A stretch of DNA of 17,908 nucleotides from Thermoplasmata archaeon (lineage in GTDB: Archaea > Thermoplasmatota > Thermoplasmata > RBG-16-68-12). Within the stretch, counting starts at the first letter, position 1. Each line of letters opens with the position of its first letter. The DNA lies in the NCBI GenBank assembly GCA_013329855.1, contig DUJI01000227.1, positions 1 through 17,908 on the forward strand, written 5' to 3'. A model generated the notes under the pieces. It had not been told where the DNA came from. It searched no databases and was given only the letters and a program-made list of their open reading frames with translations. This document shows, one piece after another, positions 1 through 5,725 of this stretch. Made by a program: the position numbers and the translations under genes.

Positions 1-266
1 ACCATGGGATCGCCCGCCACGAGGAACGCCACCCGGTGGTCTTTCGCCGCATCGAGCACGTCCTTCCCGCCCTCCACCTGCTCCCTCGAAAGACGACGGA
101 CTGTCCGGCCCAGGAGACTTTCAATCGCCGCTGCCTTCGTGCCCAGCAAGGCCGACGTGTAGAACTCCGCGAACACGACATCCGCGGCGCGGGCCTCCTC
201 GAGGCCGCGGAGGGTGATCCCTCTCTCGTCGTGCAGGCCGAGGCCGATGAAGATCAGCTCACCCAT
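1..266 (-). CDS. dphB: Diphthine synthase, 5' part (cut by left edge)
   Basis: The first 88 residues are visible; the gene runs off the left edge. Diphthine synthase is the SAM-dependent methyltransferase that methylates the modified histidine of elongation factor 2 during diphthamide synthesis in archaea. Reading the minus strand from the ATG at 266 gives MGELIFIGLGLHDERGIT, then FAEFYTS near residue 38, LLGRTVRRLSREQVE near 55-69, and AFLVAGDPM at the edge. This order (GLGL-x-DERGIT, AEFYTS, LSRE, GDPM) is the recognisable N-terminal half of the archaeal DphB family in the tetrapyrrole-methylase fold. The start is supported by a box AAGGTTCATGG (minus strand) about 30 bases upstream. The gene is divergent from trm5. 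Family assignment is confident; completeness of the gene cannot be judged. Confidence 0.93.
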   Translation of the reverse strand, partial: MGELIFIGLGLHDERGITLRGLEEARAADVVFAEFYTSALLGTKAAAIESLLGRTVRRLSREQVEGGKDVLDAAKDHRVAFLVAGDPM

Positions 267-288
267 CCCGCGGCCGAACCGCCCGCGG

Positions 289-302
289 GTCCATGAACCT
301 TG
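289..302 (-). promoter_or_regulatory. TATA-like box of dphB
   Basis: Minus-strand reading AAGGTTCATGG is centred about 30 bases before the dphB ATG at 266. It closely resembles the box AAGGTTCAAACC before the HIT gene at 4717-4728. The spacing suggests a leaderless transcript. Confidence 0.5.
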
Positions 303-316
303 GCCTCGGACGGCTT

Positions 317-331
317 CGAAAGTTCTTCAAC
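317..331 (+). promoter_or_regulatory. TATA-like box of trm5
   Basis: The AT-rich stretch gaaagttcttcaacc is centred about 30 bases before the GTG at 353. This is the same spacing as for most other genes here and argues that trm5 starts at 353, not at the ATG at 293. Confidence 0.4.
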
Positions 332-352
332 CGCCCCGCCCATGGCCGGCCC

Positions 353-1495
353 GTGCGATCCTGGTGCGTCGTCGTGCCTCGCGAGAGGGGCGAGGAGGTC
401 CGACGTCGACTCAAGGAGCGCAACGTGCTGGAGAGGCACCTCAAGGTGGCGGAGGAAGCGGGCCACCTGTTCATCCCGACCCCGGAGCGAGTCGACGTGG
501 GATGGCCCGCCACGGAGCGCGAGTTCGAAGAGGCCTTCTCCCCCATCCGCAGCTACAAGGACGTCGTCCGCGTGCCCGAGGAGCTTCGTCCGCAGCTCCC
601 CTCCTCCTTCGACGTCGTGGGAGACATCGCGGTGCTCAAGATCCCCGGGCCCCTGGTCCCCCATCGCGCGGAGATCGGCCGGGCCATCCTGGCCTGGAAC
701 CGCACCCTGCGGGTCGTCGCCCAGGACCGCGGGGTCGCCGGGGAGTTCCGCGTCCGGGACGTTGAGATCATCGCCGGAGACCGCCGCACGACGACGGTCT
801 GCACGGAGTTCGGCCTGCGGTACCATGTGGACGTGGCCCGGGCCTACTTCAGCCCCCGCCTGGGCAGCGAGCGGTTGCGGATCGCGGGCCAGGTGCGACC
901 GGGGGAGACCGTGGCCGACCCGTTCGCCGGCGTGGGCCCCTACGCCATCCTGATCGCGAAGCGACGCCGGCCCGCGCGGGTCATCGCCGCGGACGCCAAC
1001 CCGGTCGCGGTGGACCTCCTGCGCCGCAACACGGCCGCGAACCGGGCGGACCACGTCGAGGTGCGGGAAGGGGACGCTCGCGTCATCCTGAAGGAGACCG
1101 CGCCGCTGGACCGGATCATCTTGGACCTCCCCCACTCCGCCATGGAGTTCCTCCCCGACGCCCTCGCCGCCCTCCGGCCACAGGGCGTCCTCCACGTCTA
1201 CGGTATCTTGGAGGACGCGGACCGCGAAGAGCGGGTCCAAGCCATCCGGAATGCGGTCCGGGACTCCGGTCGGAGCGTGAAGGGGATCCATCCGCACGTC
1301 GTGCGCGCGTACGCGCCGACCCAGCACCACGTGGCGTTCGACGTCACGGTCGGTCCAAGGTCACGCCGCGCTGGTTCTGCCAGGTCCCCGAGCGCTTCCC
1401 GTACGTCGCGGACGCGTCGGACTCGAGACGCAGGAAGACGATCTGGGCGAAGCGCTCGCCCAGGGGCAGCTCGAGGACGGCGTCGGAGGCGTTGA
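353..1495 (+). CDS. trm5: tRNA (guanine37-N1)-methyltransferase, Trm5 family
   Basis: Transfers methyl from SAM to N1 of G37 in tRNA, which guards against frameshifting. Numbering from the GTG at 353, an N-terminal D1-like region is seen at about 1-43 (CVVVPRERGEEVRRRL, RNVLERHLKV). The D2/D3 part follows, with AYFSPRLGSERLR near 164-176, the SAM loop ADPFAGVGPYA near 188-198, AADAN near 212-216, and the NLP-like motif as DLPHSA near 258-263. The D1 region points to the full-length archaeal Trm5 type, not the wyosine enzyme Taw2. An in-frame ATG at 293 exists, but it lies inside the presumed dphB promoter box and would have no promoter of its own at the usual spacing. Homology appears to end near residue 333; the last 47 residues are an Arg-rich tail (19 Arg, no Lys) read opposite the dut gene, with the stop TGA at 1493-1495. 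That tail is odd and may not be native. Function is confident; both ends are less so. Confidence 0.88.
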   Translation: MRSWCVVVPRERGEEVRRRLKERNVLERHLKVAEEAGHLFIPTPERVDVGWPATEREFEEAFSPIRSYKDVVRVPEELRPQLPSSFDVVGDIAVLKIPGPLVPHRAEIGRAILAWNRTLRVVAQDRGVAGEFRVRDVEIIAGDRRTTTVCTEFGLRYHVDVARAYFSPRLGSERLRIAGQVRPGETVADPFAGVGPYAILIAKRRRPARVIAADANPVAVDLLRRNTAANRADHVEVREGDARVILKETAPLDRIILDLPHSAMEFLPDALAALRPQGVLHVYGILEDADREERVQAIRNAVRDSGRSVKGIHPHVVRAYAPTQHHVAFDVTVGPRSRRAGSARSPSASRTSRTRRTRDAGRRSGRSARPGAARGRRRRR

Positions 1496-1826
1496 GGGCA
1501 CCGAAGGTCAGGGTGCCTGAAAAGCCCGCGTCGATCATGCCGAACGACGCGAGGACGCCGCGGCGCGCCCAGGTGGTCCGGAGCCAGATCTGCGCCGCGA
1601 TCCGGCGGCCCAGGGTCACCGTCTCCCGGGTGCTCACCGCGAAGCGCGTCATCGGAGGGATCCGAGCGACGCCCTCCCGGACCCGCAGATCCTTCGACGG
1701 AATGGCCACCTCCTCGACGCTCACGTCGTAGCCGTTCGGCGTCAGGTGGGCCTCGACGAACGGCTCGAGGACCAGCTCGCCCGCCGCCCGGGCGCGCACG
1801 ATGTCCGCGTCGGACAGGACCGCCAC
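1344..1826 (-). CDS. dut: dCTP deaminase/dUTPase family protein, probable dUTPase
   Basis: 160 residues. The family hydrolyses dUTP to dUMP and/or deaminates dCTP, keeping uracil out of DNA. LTPNGYDVSVEEV (28-40) fits the family's N-terminal substrate region. RTTWARRGVLASFGMIDAGFSGTLTF (83-108) carries the conserved Arg and the IDAGF-G core. LPLGERFAQIVFLRLE (120-135) and the C-terminal YGKRSGTWQNQRGV complete the fold. At the position where true dCTP deaminases have the catalytic Glu (TLE-type motif) this protein reads TFGALNAS, with Gly109. That loss is shared, as I recall, with the Thermococcales proteins annotated as dUTPase, so dUTPase is the better call; this is inference. The start is GTG at 1826, 28 bases downstream of the box AAGGCTTTAA. 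The 3' end overlaps the trm5 reading frame by 152 bases in the convergent direction. Confidence 0.8.
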   Translation of the reverse strand: MAVLSDADIVRARAAGELVLEPFVEAHLTPNGYDVSVEEVAIPSKDLRVREGVARIPPMTRFAVSTRETVTLGRRIAAQIWLRTTWARRGVLASFGMIDAGFSGTLTFGALNASDAVLELPLGERFAQIVFLRLESDASATYGKRSGTWQNQRGVTLDRP

Positions 1827-1850
1827 GGCGCGCGGTATCCGGCGGACGTG

Positions 1851-1860
1851 TTAAAGCCTT
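1851..1860 (-). promoter_or_regulatory. TATA-like box of dut
   Basis: Minus-strand AAGGCTTTAA is centred about 28-29 bases before the GTG at 1826, which suggests a leaderless mRNA. Confidence 0.6.
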
Positions 1861-1917
1861 TCAGACGAACCGTGATGAATAGAGAGGCCGAATACAGTCC
1901 CAAGCGTACTTACCCAA

Positions 1918-1927
1918 CGCATTAGGA
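1918..1927 (+). promoter_or_regulatory. Possible TATA-like box of the small zinc-finger gene
   Basis: gcattaggac is centred about 39 bases before the GTG at 1962. It is weak but matches the longer-spacing promoters in this window (2884-2894, 3498-3508). It makes the earlier in-frame GTG at 1929 unlikely, since that codon lies almost on the box. Confidence 0.3.
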
Positions 1928-1961
1928 CGTGGGACCCTCCAATGGGAGTGGAGAGCAGAGG

Positions 1962-2150
1962 GTGTCCTCGGTCATCGTGGAGAAGCCCATCGACCCGCGT
2001 ACCTGTGGGCACGAGGAGATCGAACAACTCGGCCATGATCGCGGAGCCGTGTTCCTCCGTTGTGCCACCTGCGGGAGCATCGTGATCAGCCACGGCGCCC
2101 ACCGCTGGATCATCCGCCCCACGGACGATTCCGGGCCGCTCCCGTTCTGA
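1962..2150 (+). CDS. Small zinc-finger-like protein, unknown function
   Basis: 62 residues from the GTG at 1962 (a longer form from GTG 1929 is possible and would have 73). Potential metal ligands are Cys15, His17, His25, and the knuckle CATC at 34-37, giving a C-x-H...C-x2-C arrangement. Short beta-like segments follow (IVISHGAHRWIIRP). I do not recognise a named family. Such single zinc-ribbon proteins are common in archaea and may bind nucleic acid or protein. A purine-rich stretch (gggagtggag, 1944-1953) ends 8 bases before the chosen start and could serve as a ribosome binding site. The gene stands alone, between the divergent dut gene and the convergent HAD hydrolase, whose stop is 6 bases past this gene's stop. 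The clean knuckle and the short gap to the HAD stop support it being real. Confidence 0.6.
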   Translation: MSSVIVEKPIDPRTCGHEEIEQLGHDRGAVFLRCATCGSIVISHGAHRWIIRPTDDSGPLPF

Positions 2151-2156
2151 GCCATT

Positions 2157-2834
2157 CTACAGCCGCCGCACGGCCGGAGGGACCTCGTCGAGCCGAGAGA
2201 CCTCTGCATCGGCACGTTCCGCGTCGGACCGGGGTTCCTGGATCCGGTAGGCGGAGCATCGAAGACGGACGGTCCGCATGCCGACCGCCTTGGCGGGAAC
2301 CACGTCGTTGTCGATCCGGTCCCCGACCATCACAGCCTCCCCGGGCGGGCAGCCGGCACGTTCCAGCGCCACGCGGTAGAGCGCGGGATCGGGCTTCGCC
2401 CGCCGGACCTCGTCCGAGAGGAGCACGAGTTCCGCACGCGCGGCGACGCCCGTGGCCTCCAGGTGGGACCGGACCGTCGCGGGTTGGTTGGCTAGGATGC
2501 CGACGTGGTGGTCCCGCCGCAAGTCATCGAGGACCTCCAGCGCCCCGGGGAGGAGCGGCTGGAGTTCGCCCGCGCGGTCGCGTGTGCGGCGCGAGACCTC
2601 GTGGAGGACGGAGCTCGCCTCGCCCTCGTCGGGGACCTGCTCCTGGACGAACGCGCGGGTGTACGCGGACACGTGGTCCCGAATGAGCACCTCGAGCCGG
2701 GACCGGAGCACGTCCAGGGGCACGGGATGCCCCCGTTGGCCGAGCACGTCCGCATAGGTCCGGCATAGGAAGTCGTGCCAGGGCGCCTCGTCCCACAGGG
2801 TGCCGCCCAGGTCGACGAAGACCCAGGAGACCAT
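2157..2834 (-). CDS. HAD-superfamily hydrolase
   Basis: 225 residues; probably a small-molecule phosphatase of the phosphoglycolate phosphatase-like HAD subgroup. Motif I is VFVDLGGTLWDE with nucleophile Asp8. A helical cap follows at about 15-95, then motif II ILANQPAT (113-120), motif III Lys147 in RRAKPDPALY, and motif IV MVGDRIDNDVVPAKAVG with Asp172 and Asp176/177. The second aspartate of the usual DxDxT motif, the general acid/base, is Gly10 here, so catalysis may be altered. The frame stays open far upstream, but the ATG at 2834 begins directly before motif I and sits 29 bases after the box CAGGCTTTTC, so longer starts are rejected. Substrate cannot be told from sequence. The gene is divergent from the membrane protein at 2925. 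Confidence 0.87.
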   Translation of the reverse strand: MVSWVFVDLGGTLWDEAPWHDFLCRTYADVLGQRGHPVPLDVLRSRLEVLIRDHVSAYTRAFVQEQVPDEGEASSVLHEVSRRTRDRAGELQPLLPGALEVLDDLRRDHHVGILANQPATVRSHLEATGVAARAELVLLSDEVRRAKPDPALYRVALERAGCPPGEAVMVGDRIDNDVVPAKAVGMRTVRLRCSAYRIQEPRSDAERADAEVSRLDEVPPAVRRL

Positions 2835-2858
2835 GGAGAGGGGCAGGACCCGTCGGCG

Positions 2859-2868
2859 GAAAAGCCTG
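2859..2868 (-). promoter_or_regulatory. TATA-like box of the HAD hydrolase gene
   Basis: Minus-strand CAGGCTTTTC is centred about 29 bases before the ATG at 2834. It shares a 90-base divergent intergenic region with the promoter of the 2925 gene. Confidence 0.55.
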
Positions 2869-2883
2869 CGGGAACGTACGGAA

Positions 2884-2894
2884 CCTTTTAGGCC
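2884..2894 (+). promoter_or_regulatory. TATA-like box of the membrane protein gene
   Basis: ccttttaggcc is centred about 37 bases before the ATG at 2925, predicting a leader of roughly 10-12 bases. Confidence 0.5.
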
Positions 2895-2924
2895 GGTGGC
2901 AGGGATGACGGACGCGGGGTTCGC

Positions 2925-3506
2925 ATGGCGGATGCGGCAAGCGTGTGGGCACGCCGGTTCATCTGGACCGCCCTGATCCAGGGCACGATCATGTTCGGCC
3001 TCACGATGGTCCTCCTCGTCGTCGACATCGTCGCGTTCGTGTCGCCTAGCTCGGGCATCACGTCCCCCGAGTCCGTGATCGCCACGGGGTCCGCGGGCAC
3101 GTGGTTCACGATCGGCTACCTCGGGTATCTCATCGTGCCCGTGGTCGGGACGGGACTGAGCGCCCTGTTCTACCACTACGTCGAGGTGGTCATGGGCCGG
3201 CCGTACAAGGGCGGCCTGAACACGCTCGCATGGGCCCACCTGATCCTCGGGAACATCGCGATCGGCGTCGCCCTCGCCCTCCTCATGTACGGCGGGTACT
3301 TCGGCGGCGCCGCCATGGTGCCCGTGGACCTGGGGGGAGGCGGCCAGAGCGCGGAGTGGGTCCACGCCAACATCCTGGGTGCACTCACGCCCCCCATCTC
3401 GACCTTGTTCCTCGTCGGTGCCCTGGGGCCGCTCCTCGGCGGCATCGGGTACGTCCGCGCGTTCCTGGCAAAGGCACCGGAGGCGGCGTCCGTCCCGAAG
3501 GTTTAA
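2925..3506 (+). CDS. Four-helix membrane protein, unknown function
   Basis: 193 residues with four predicted membrane segments at about 12-38, 58-86, 102-126 and 150-178, a short polar N-terminus and a 15-residue C-terminal tail. Histidines lie at or in the helices: YHYVE after helix 2, AWAHLILGN in helix 3, WVHANILG before helix 4. The stretch ALFYHYVEVVMGRPYKGGLNTLAWAH... faintly recalls transmembrane segments of haem-copper oxidase subunit I (the Y-Y/G-R-P-x-Y pattern followed by a helix ending in Gly). The six-histidine set and the rest of that subunit are absent, so this is not assigned. It lies 37 bases upstream of an acyl-CoA dehydrogenase on the same strand, but that gene appears to have its own promoter box overlapping this stop codon. 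Confidence 0.75.
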   Translation: MADAASVWARRFIWTALIQGTIMFGLTMVLLVVDIVAFVSPSSGITSPESVIATGSAGTWFTIGYLGYLIVPVVGTGLSALFYHYVEVVMGRPYKGGLNTLAWAHLILGNIAIGVALALLMYGGYFGGAAMVPVDLGGGGQSAEWVHANILGALTPPISTLFLVGALGPLLGGIGYVRAFLAKAPEAASVPKV

Positions 3507-3508
3507 GG
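3498..3508 (+). promoter_or_regulatory. TATA-like box of the acyl-CoA dehydrogenase gene
   Basis: aaggtttaagg overlaps the stop codon of the preceding gene and is centred about 41 bases before the ATG at 3544. A purine-rich stretch (gagggaagagg, 3527-3537) just before the ATG could be a ribosome binding site on the short leader. Confidence 0.5.
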
Positions 3509-3543
3509 AAACCCTCCCATTCAGCGAGGGAAGAGGCCTGCCC

Positions 3544-4704
3544 ATGGACTTCCGGCTCACGGACGAGCAGAAGCTGGTCCAAGCGACCGCGAGGGACTTC
3601 GTCGATCGCGAGATCCTCCCCCACAACCGGGAGTGGGAGGAGAAGGGCGAGATCCCCCGCTCCCTCTACGGCAAGATGGCGGAGCTCGGGTTCCTCGGGG
3701 CGCCTGTGCCGGAGACGTACGGCGGCGCGGGGATGGACTACGTGTCGTTCATGCTCCTCGTGGAGGAGATCAGCCGCGGCTCCTCGTCCGTGCGGACCAC
3801 CGTGAGCGTGCAGACGTCCCTGTCCGAGACGTCCCTCATGTGGTTCGCGAACGAGGACCAGAAGCAGAAGTGGCTCGTCCCGCTGGCCAAGGGAGAGAAG
3901 CTGGGCGCGTGGGCCCTCACGGAGCCGGAGGCGGGGAGCGATGCCGCGAACCTCTCCACGACGTACCGCGAGGAAGGCGACGCGTACGTCCTGAACGGCC
4001 AGAAGCGGTTCATCTCCAACGGCAGCATCGCGGACTACGTCCAGGTGTATGCGCGGAAGCCCGGATCGAGGCGGCACGAGGGCCTGAGCCTCTTCCTGGT
4101 CCCCCAGGGGACGCCGGGGTTCACGGCCCCTCACGTCGAGTCGAAGAGCAAGTTGGGTCTCCGGGCCAGTCCCACGGCGGATCTGGCGTTCGAGGACTGC
4201 CGCATACCCAAGGAGAACCTCATCGGCACGGAGGGGAACGGCTGGGAGCAAGCCATGAAGACCCTGAACAGCGGACGCATCGGGATCGCCGCGGGCGCGG
4301 TCGGTGTGGCCCGGGCCGCCCTGGAGGCCGCCGTGAAGTACGTGAAGGAGAGGAAGGCGTTCGGCCGACCCATCGGGGACTTCCAGCTCGTCCGCGAGAT
4401 GATCGCGCAGTCCGCCGTGGAGATCGATGCCGCGCGGCTGCTCACCCTCCGCGCGGCCCACCTGCGGGACCTCAGCCAGGACAACACCCTGGAGGTCTCC
4501 ATGGCCAAGCTCTTCGGCGCGCAGATGGCGCAGCGCGTGACGGACTGGGCCATCCAGGTGCACGGCGGCTACGGGTTCAGCGGGGAGTTCGACGTGGAGC
4601 GGCTGTTCCGCGACGCACGCATCCTCGGCCTGTACGAAGGCACCAACGAGATCCAGAAGCTGGTCATCGCGGAGCGGATCCTGGGGCCCTCGTCCAAGAG
4701 GTGA
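3544..4704 (+). CDS. Acyl-CoA dehydrogenase
   Basis: 386 residues, the normal length for the family. The FAD enzyme oxidises acyl-CoA to trans-2-enoyl-CoA and passes electrons to an electron-transfer flavoprotein. It begins MDFRLTDEQ, typical of the N-terminal helical domain. The first family signature ALTEPEAGSD is at 124-133, in the beta domain that holds the flavin and acyl chain. The second signature region is QVHGGYGFSGEFDVERLFRDAR near 337-358. The catalytic base is Glu365 in LYEGTNEIQ, the position used by short- and medium-chain and butyryl-CoA type enzymes. The chain-length or branched substrate cannot be fixed from sequence. No ETF, thiolase or enoyl-CoA hydratase gene is adjacent, so the pathway partners must be elsewhere. 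The ATG fits the N-terminal motif; the frame is open further upstream but that part lies within the membrane gene. Confidence 0.96.
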   Translation: MDFRLTDEQKLVQATARDFVDREILPHNREWEEKGEIPRSLYGKMAELGFLGAPVPETYGGAGMDYVSFMLLVEEISRGSSSVRTTVSVQTSLSETSLMWFANEDQKQKWLVPLAKGEKLGAWALTEPEAGSDAANLSTTYREEGDAYVLNGQKRFISNGSIADYVQVYARKPGSRRHEGLSLFLVPQGTPGFTAPHVESKSKLGLRASPTADLAFEDCRIPKENLIGTEGNGWEQAMKTLNSGRIGIAAGAVGVARAALEAAVKYVKERKAFGRPIGDFQLVREMIAQSAVEIDAARLLTLRAAHLRDLSQDNTLEVSMAKLFGAQMAQRVTDWAIQVHGGYGFSGEFDVERLFRDARILGLYEGTNEIQKLVIAERILGPSSKR

Positions 4705-4716
4705 CCCGCCCGGCGC

Positions 4717-4728
4717 AAGGTTCAAACC
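4717..4728 (+). promoter_or_regulatory. TATA-like box of the HIT gene
   Basis: aaggttcaaacc is centred about 29 bases before the GTG at 4751, within the 46-base gap after the acyl-CoA dehydrogenase gene. Confidence 0.5.
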
Positions 4729-4750
4729 GCCGCGGGACTTCGCCCGGACC

Positions 4751-5197
4751 GTGCCGCCGGCGGCCGACGCCACCTGCATCTTCTGCCAGATCGTCCGGCG
4801 AGAACTGCCCGCGAGCGTCTTGGCCGAGGACGACCGCACGATGGCGCTCCTGGACATCCGGCCCATCAACCCGGGCCACTTCCTCGTGATCCCGAAGGCT
4901 CACGCGGCCTGCCTCACCGACCTCCCGGCGGGCGAAGGCGCCCGGATCTTCGAGATGGCCCGCGCGCTCACCCCCGCCCTATACAAAAGCGGCGTGAAGT
5001 GTGAGGGCGTGAACTTCCACCTCGCGGACGGCGGGGTGGCCGGACAGGAGATTCTCCACGTCCACCTGCACGTGTACCCGCGCTACGCGGGCGACGGGGT
5101 CGGTCTGCGGATGGGGCCGCGCTACGGAACGACGCCCAAGCGCGAGGAACTCGACCGGCTGGCCGCGGCCATCCGCGCCGCGAGGAATCAGGCCTGA
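4751..5197 (+). CDS. HIT-family nucleotide hydrolase/transferase
   Basis: 148 residues. The histidine-triad motif is HVHLHVYP with His103, His105 and His107, preceded by NFHLADGGVAGQEILH. This layout fits the Hint/PKCI-like or Fhit-like branch that cleaves nucleoside phosphoramidates or dinucleoside polyphosphates with the middle-to-last His as nucleophile. The N-terminal CIFCQIV pair (Cys9, Cys12) matches the zinc-binding cysteines of many prokaryotic HIT proteins. DIRPINPGHFLVIPKAH (35-51) is the conserved core strand region. The start is GTG, directly before the usual CIFC beginning and 29 bases from its promoter box. The last 10 bases overlap the end of the convergent hemerythrin-like gene. 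The physiological substrate is unknown. Confidence 0.93.
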   Translation: MPPAADATCIFCQIVRRELPASVLAEDDRTMALLDIRPINPGHFLVIPKAHAACLTDLPAGEGARIFEMARALTPALYKSGVKCEGVNFHLADGGVAGQEILHVHLHVYPRYAGDGVGLRMGPRYGTTPKREELDRLAAAIRAARNQA

Positions 5198-5685
5198 GCC
5201 AGCCGCCGGCCGATCTCCGCGAGCTGGTCCGCGGCCAGGGACTTGGCGGGCGGGGGGAAGAGGCTCACCTTCTCCTTGCGAAAGTGGTCCCAGAGGAACT
5301 GGATGGTGAAGATGCCGTGGCGGTTCAGCTCCTGGATCGCGGGCCACGGGTCCCTCGTCGCATCGAGCTGGGACCGCGCCTCCTTGAACTTCGCGATCTC
5401 CCGGCGGATCTCCTCGTGCTCGTACGCGACCACGTTGACGAGCGTGCCGAAGCGGCCGATGGAGGCCTCCATGGGCGGCAGGACGATCGCGTCCTCGCGG
5501 GCGAAGTGCGGGAGGACGTCCTCCTCGAAGAAACGGATGGACTCGTCGAGCAGCTCGAGATTCGCCTCGTTCGCCTCACGGGTGTTCATCATCTCGTCGA
5601 GGACCGCCTCGAGCTCGTTCAGCTTCTCCAGGAACTCCTCGTGGTCGTCCAGCAGGGGCTGGAACGGGTCCGGGGACGCGGCCAT
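5188..5685 (-). CDS. Hemerythrin-like HHE-domain protein
   Basis: 165 residues forming one four-helix hemerythrin-like domain, which usually binds a di-iron centre and senses or handles oxygen, nitric oxide or iron. Candidate iron ligands appear in order: His15 (LLDDHEEF), His60 and Glu64 (LPHFARED), His90 (AYEHEEIR), His123 (LNRHGIFTIQ), and His134 with Glu138 (WDHFRKEKVSLFP). These match the H...HxxxE...H...HxxxE pattern of the HHE family. There is no attached response-regulator or protease domain, so it is a stand-alone, soluble, cytosolic protein. The ATG at 5685 follows its promoter box by 29 bases. The role is inferred only from the domain; the neighbours do not narrow it. Confidence 0.92.
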   Translation of the reverse strand: MAASPDPFQPLLDDHEEFLEKLNELEAVLDEMMNTREANEANLELLDESIRFFEEDVLPHFAREDAIVLPPMEASIGRFGTLVNVVAYEHEEIRREIAKFKEARSQLDATRDPWPAIQELNRHGIFTIQFLWDHFRKEKVSLFPPPAKSLAADQLAEIGRRLAQA

Positions 5686-5710
5686 CGGGCAATGCCAACC
5701 GCGCCCGGCG

Positions 5711-5720
5711 TAAAAGCCTG
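5711..5720 (-). promoter_or_regulatory. TATA-like box of the HHE gene
   Basis: Minus-strand CAGGCTTTTA is centred about 29 bases before the ATG at 5685 and lies just downstream of the asnS stop. It is nearly identical to the HAD gene box at 2859-2868. Confidence 0.6.
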
Positions 5721-5725
5721 TCCGC

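Noticed and set aside
293..352. ATG at 293 as start of trm5
   Set aside because: It lies within the presumed dphB promoter box, has no box of its own at the usual spacing, and adds 20 residues before the D1 domain. It remains possible.
254..1330. Long minus-strand open frame opposite trm5
   Set aside because: Low-complexity, Asp/Gly/His/Arg-rich translation with no family features; it is an antisense shadow of trm5, as is common at this GC content.
1872..1878. gtgatga as box C of a C/D-type sRNA
   Set aside because: No box D (CTGA) or paired C'/D' lies within the required 50-70 bases.
2835..3626. N-terminal extension of the HAD hydrolase by over 260 residues
   Set aside because: The extension covers a membrane-protein gene on the other strand and the promoter region; homology starts at the ATG at 2834.
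3385..4869. 494-codon minus-strand frame opposite acyl-CoA dehydrogenase
   Set aside because: Biased composition and no recognisable motif; the plus strand encodes a clear, complete enzyme.
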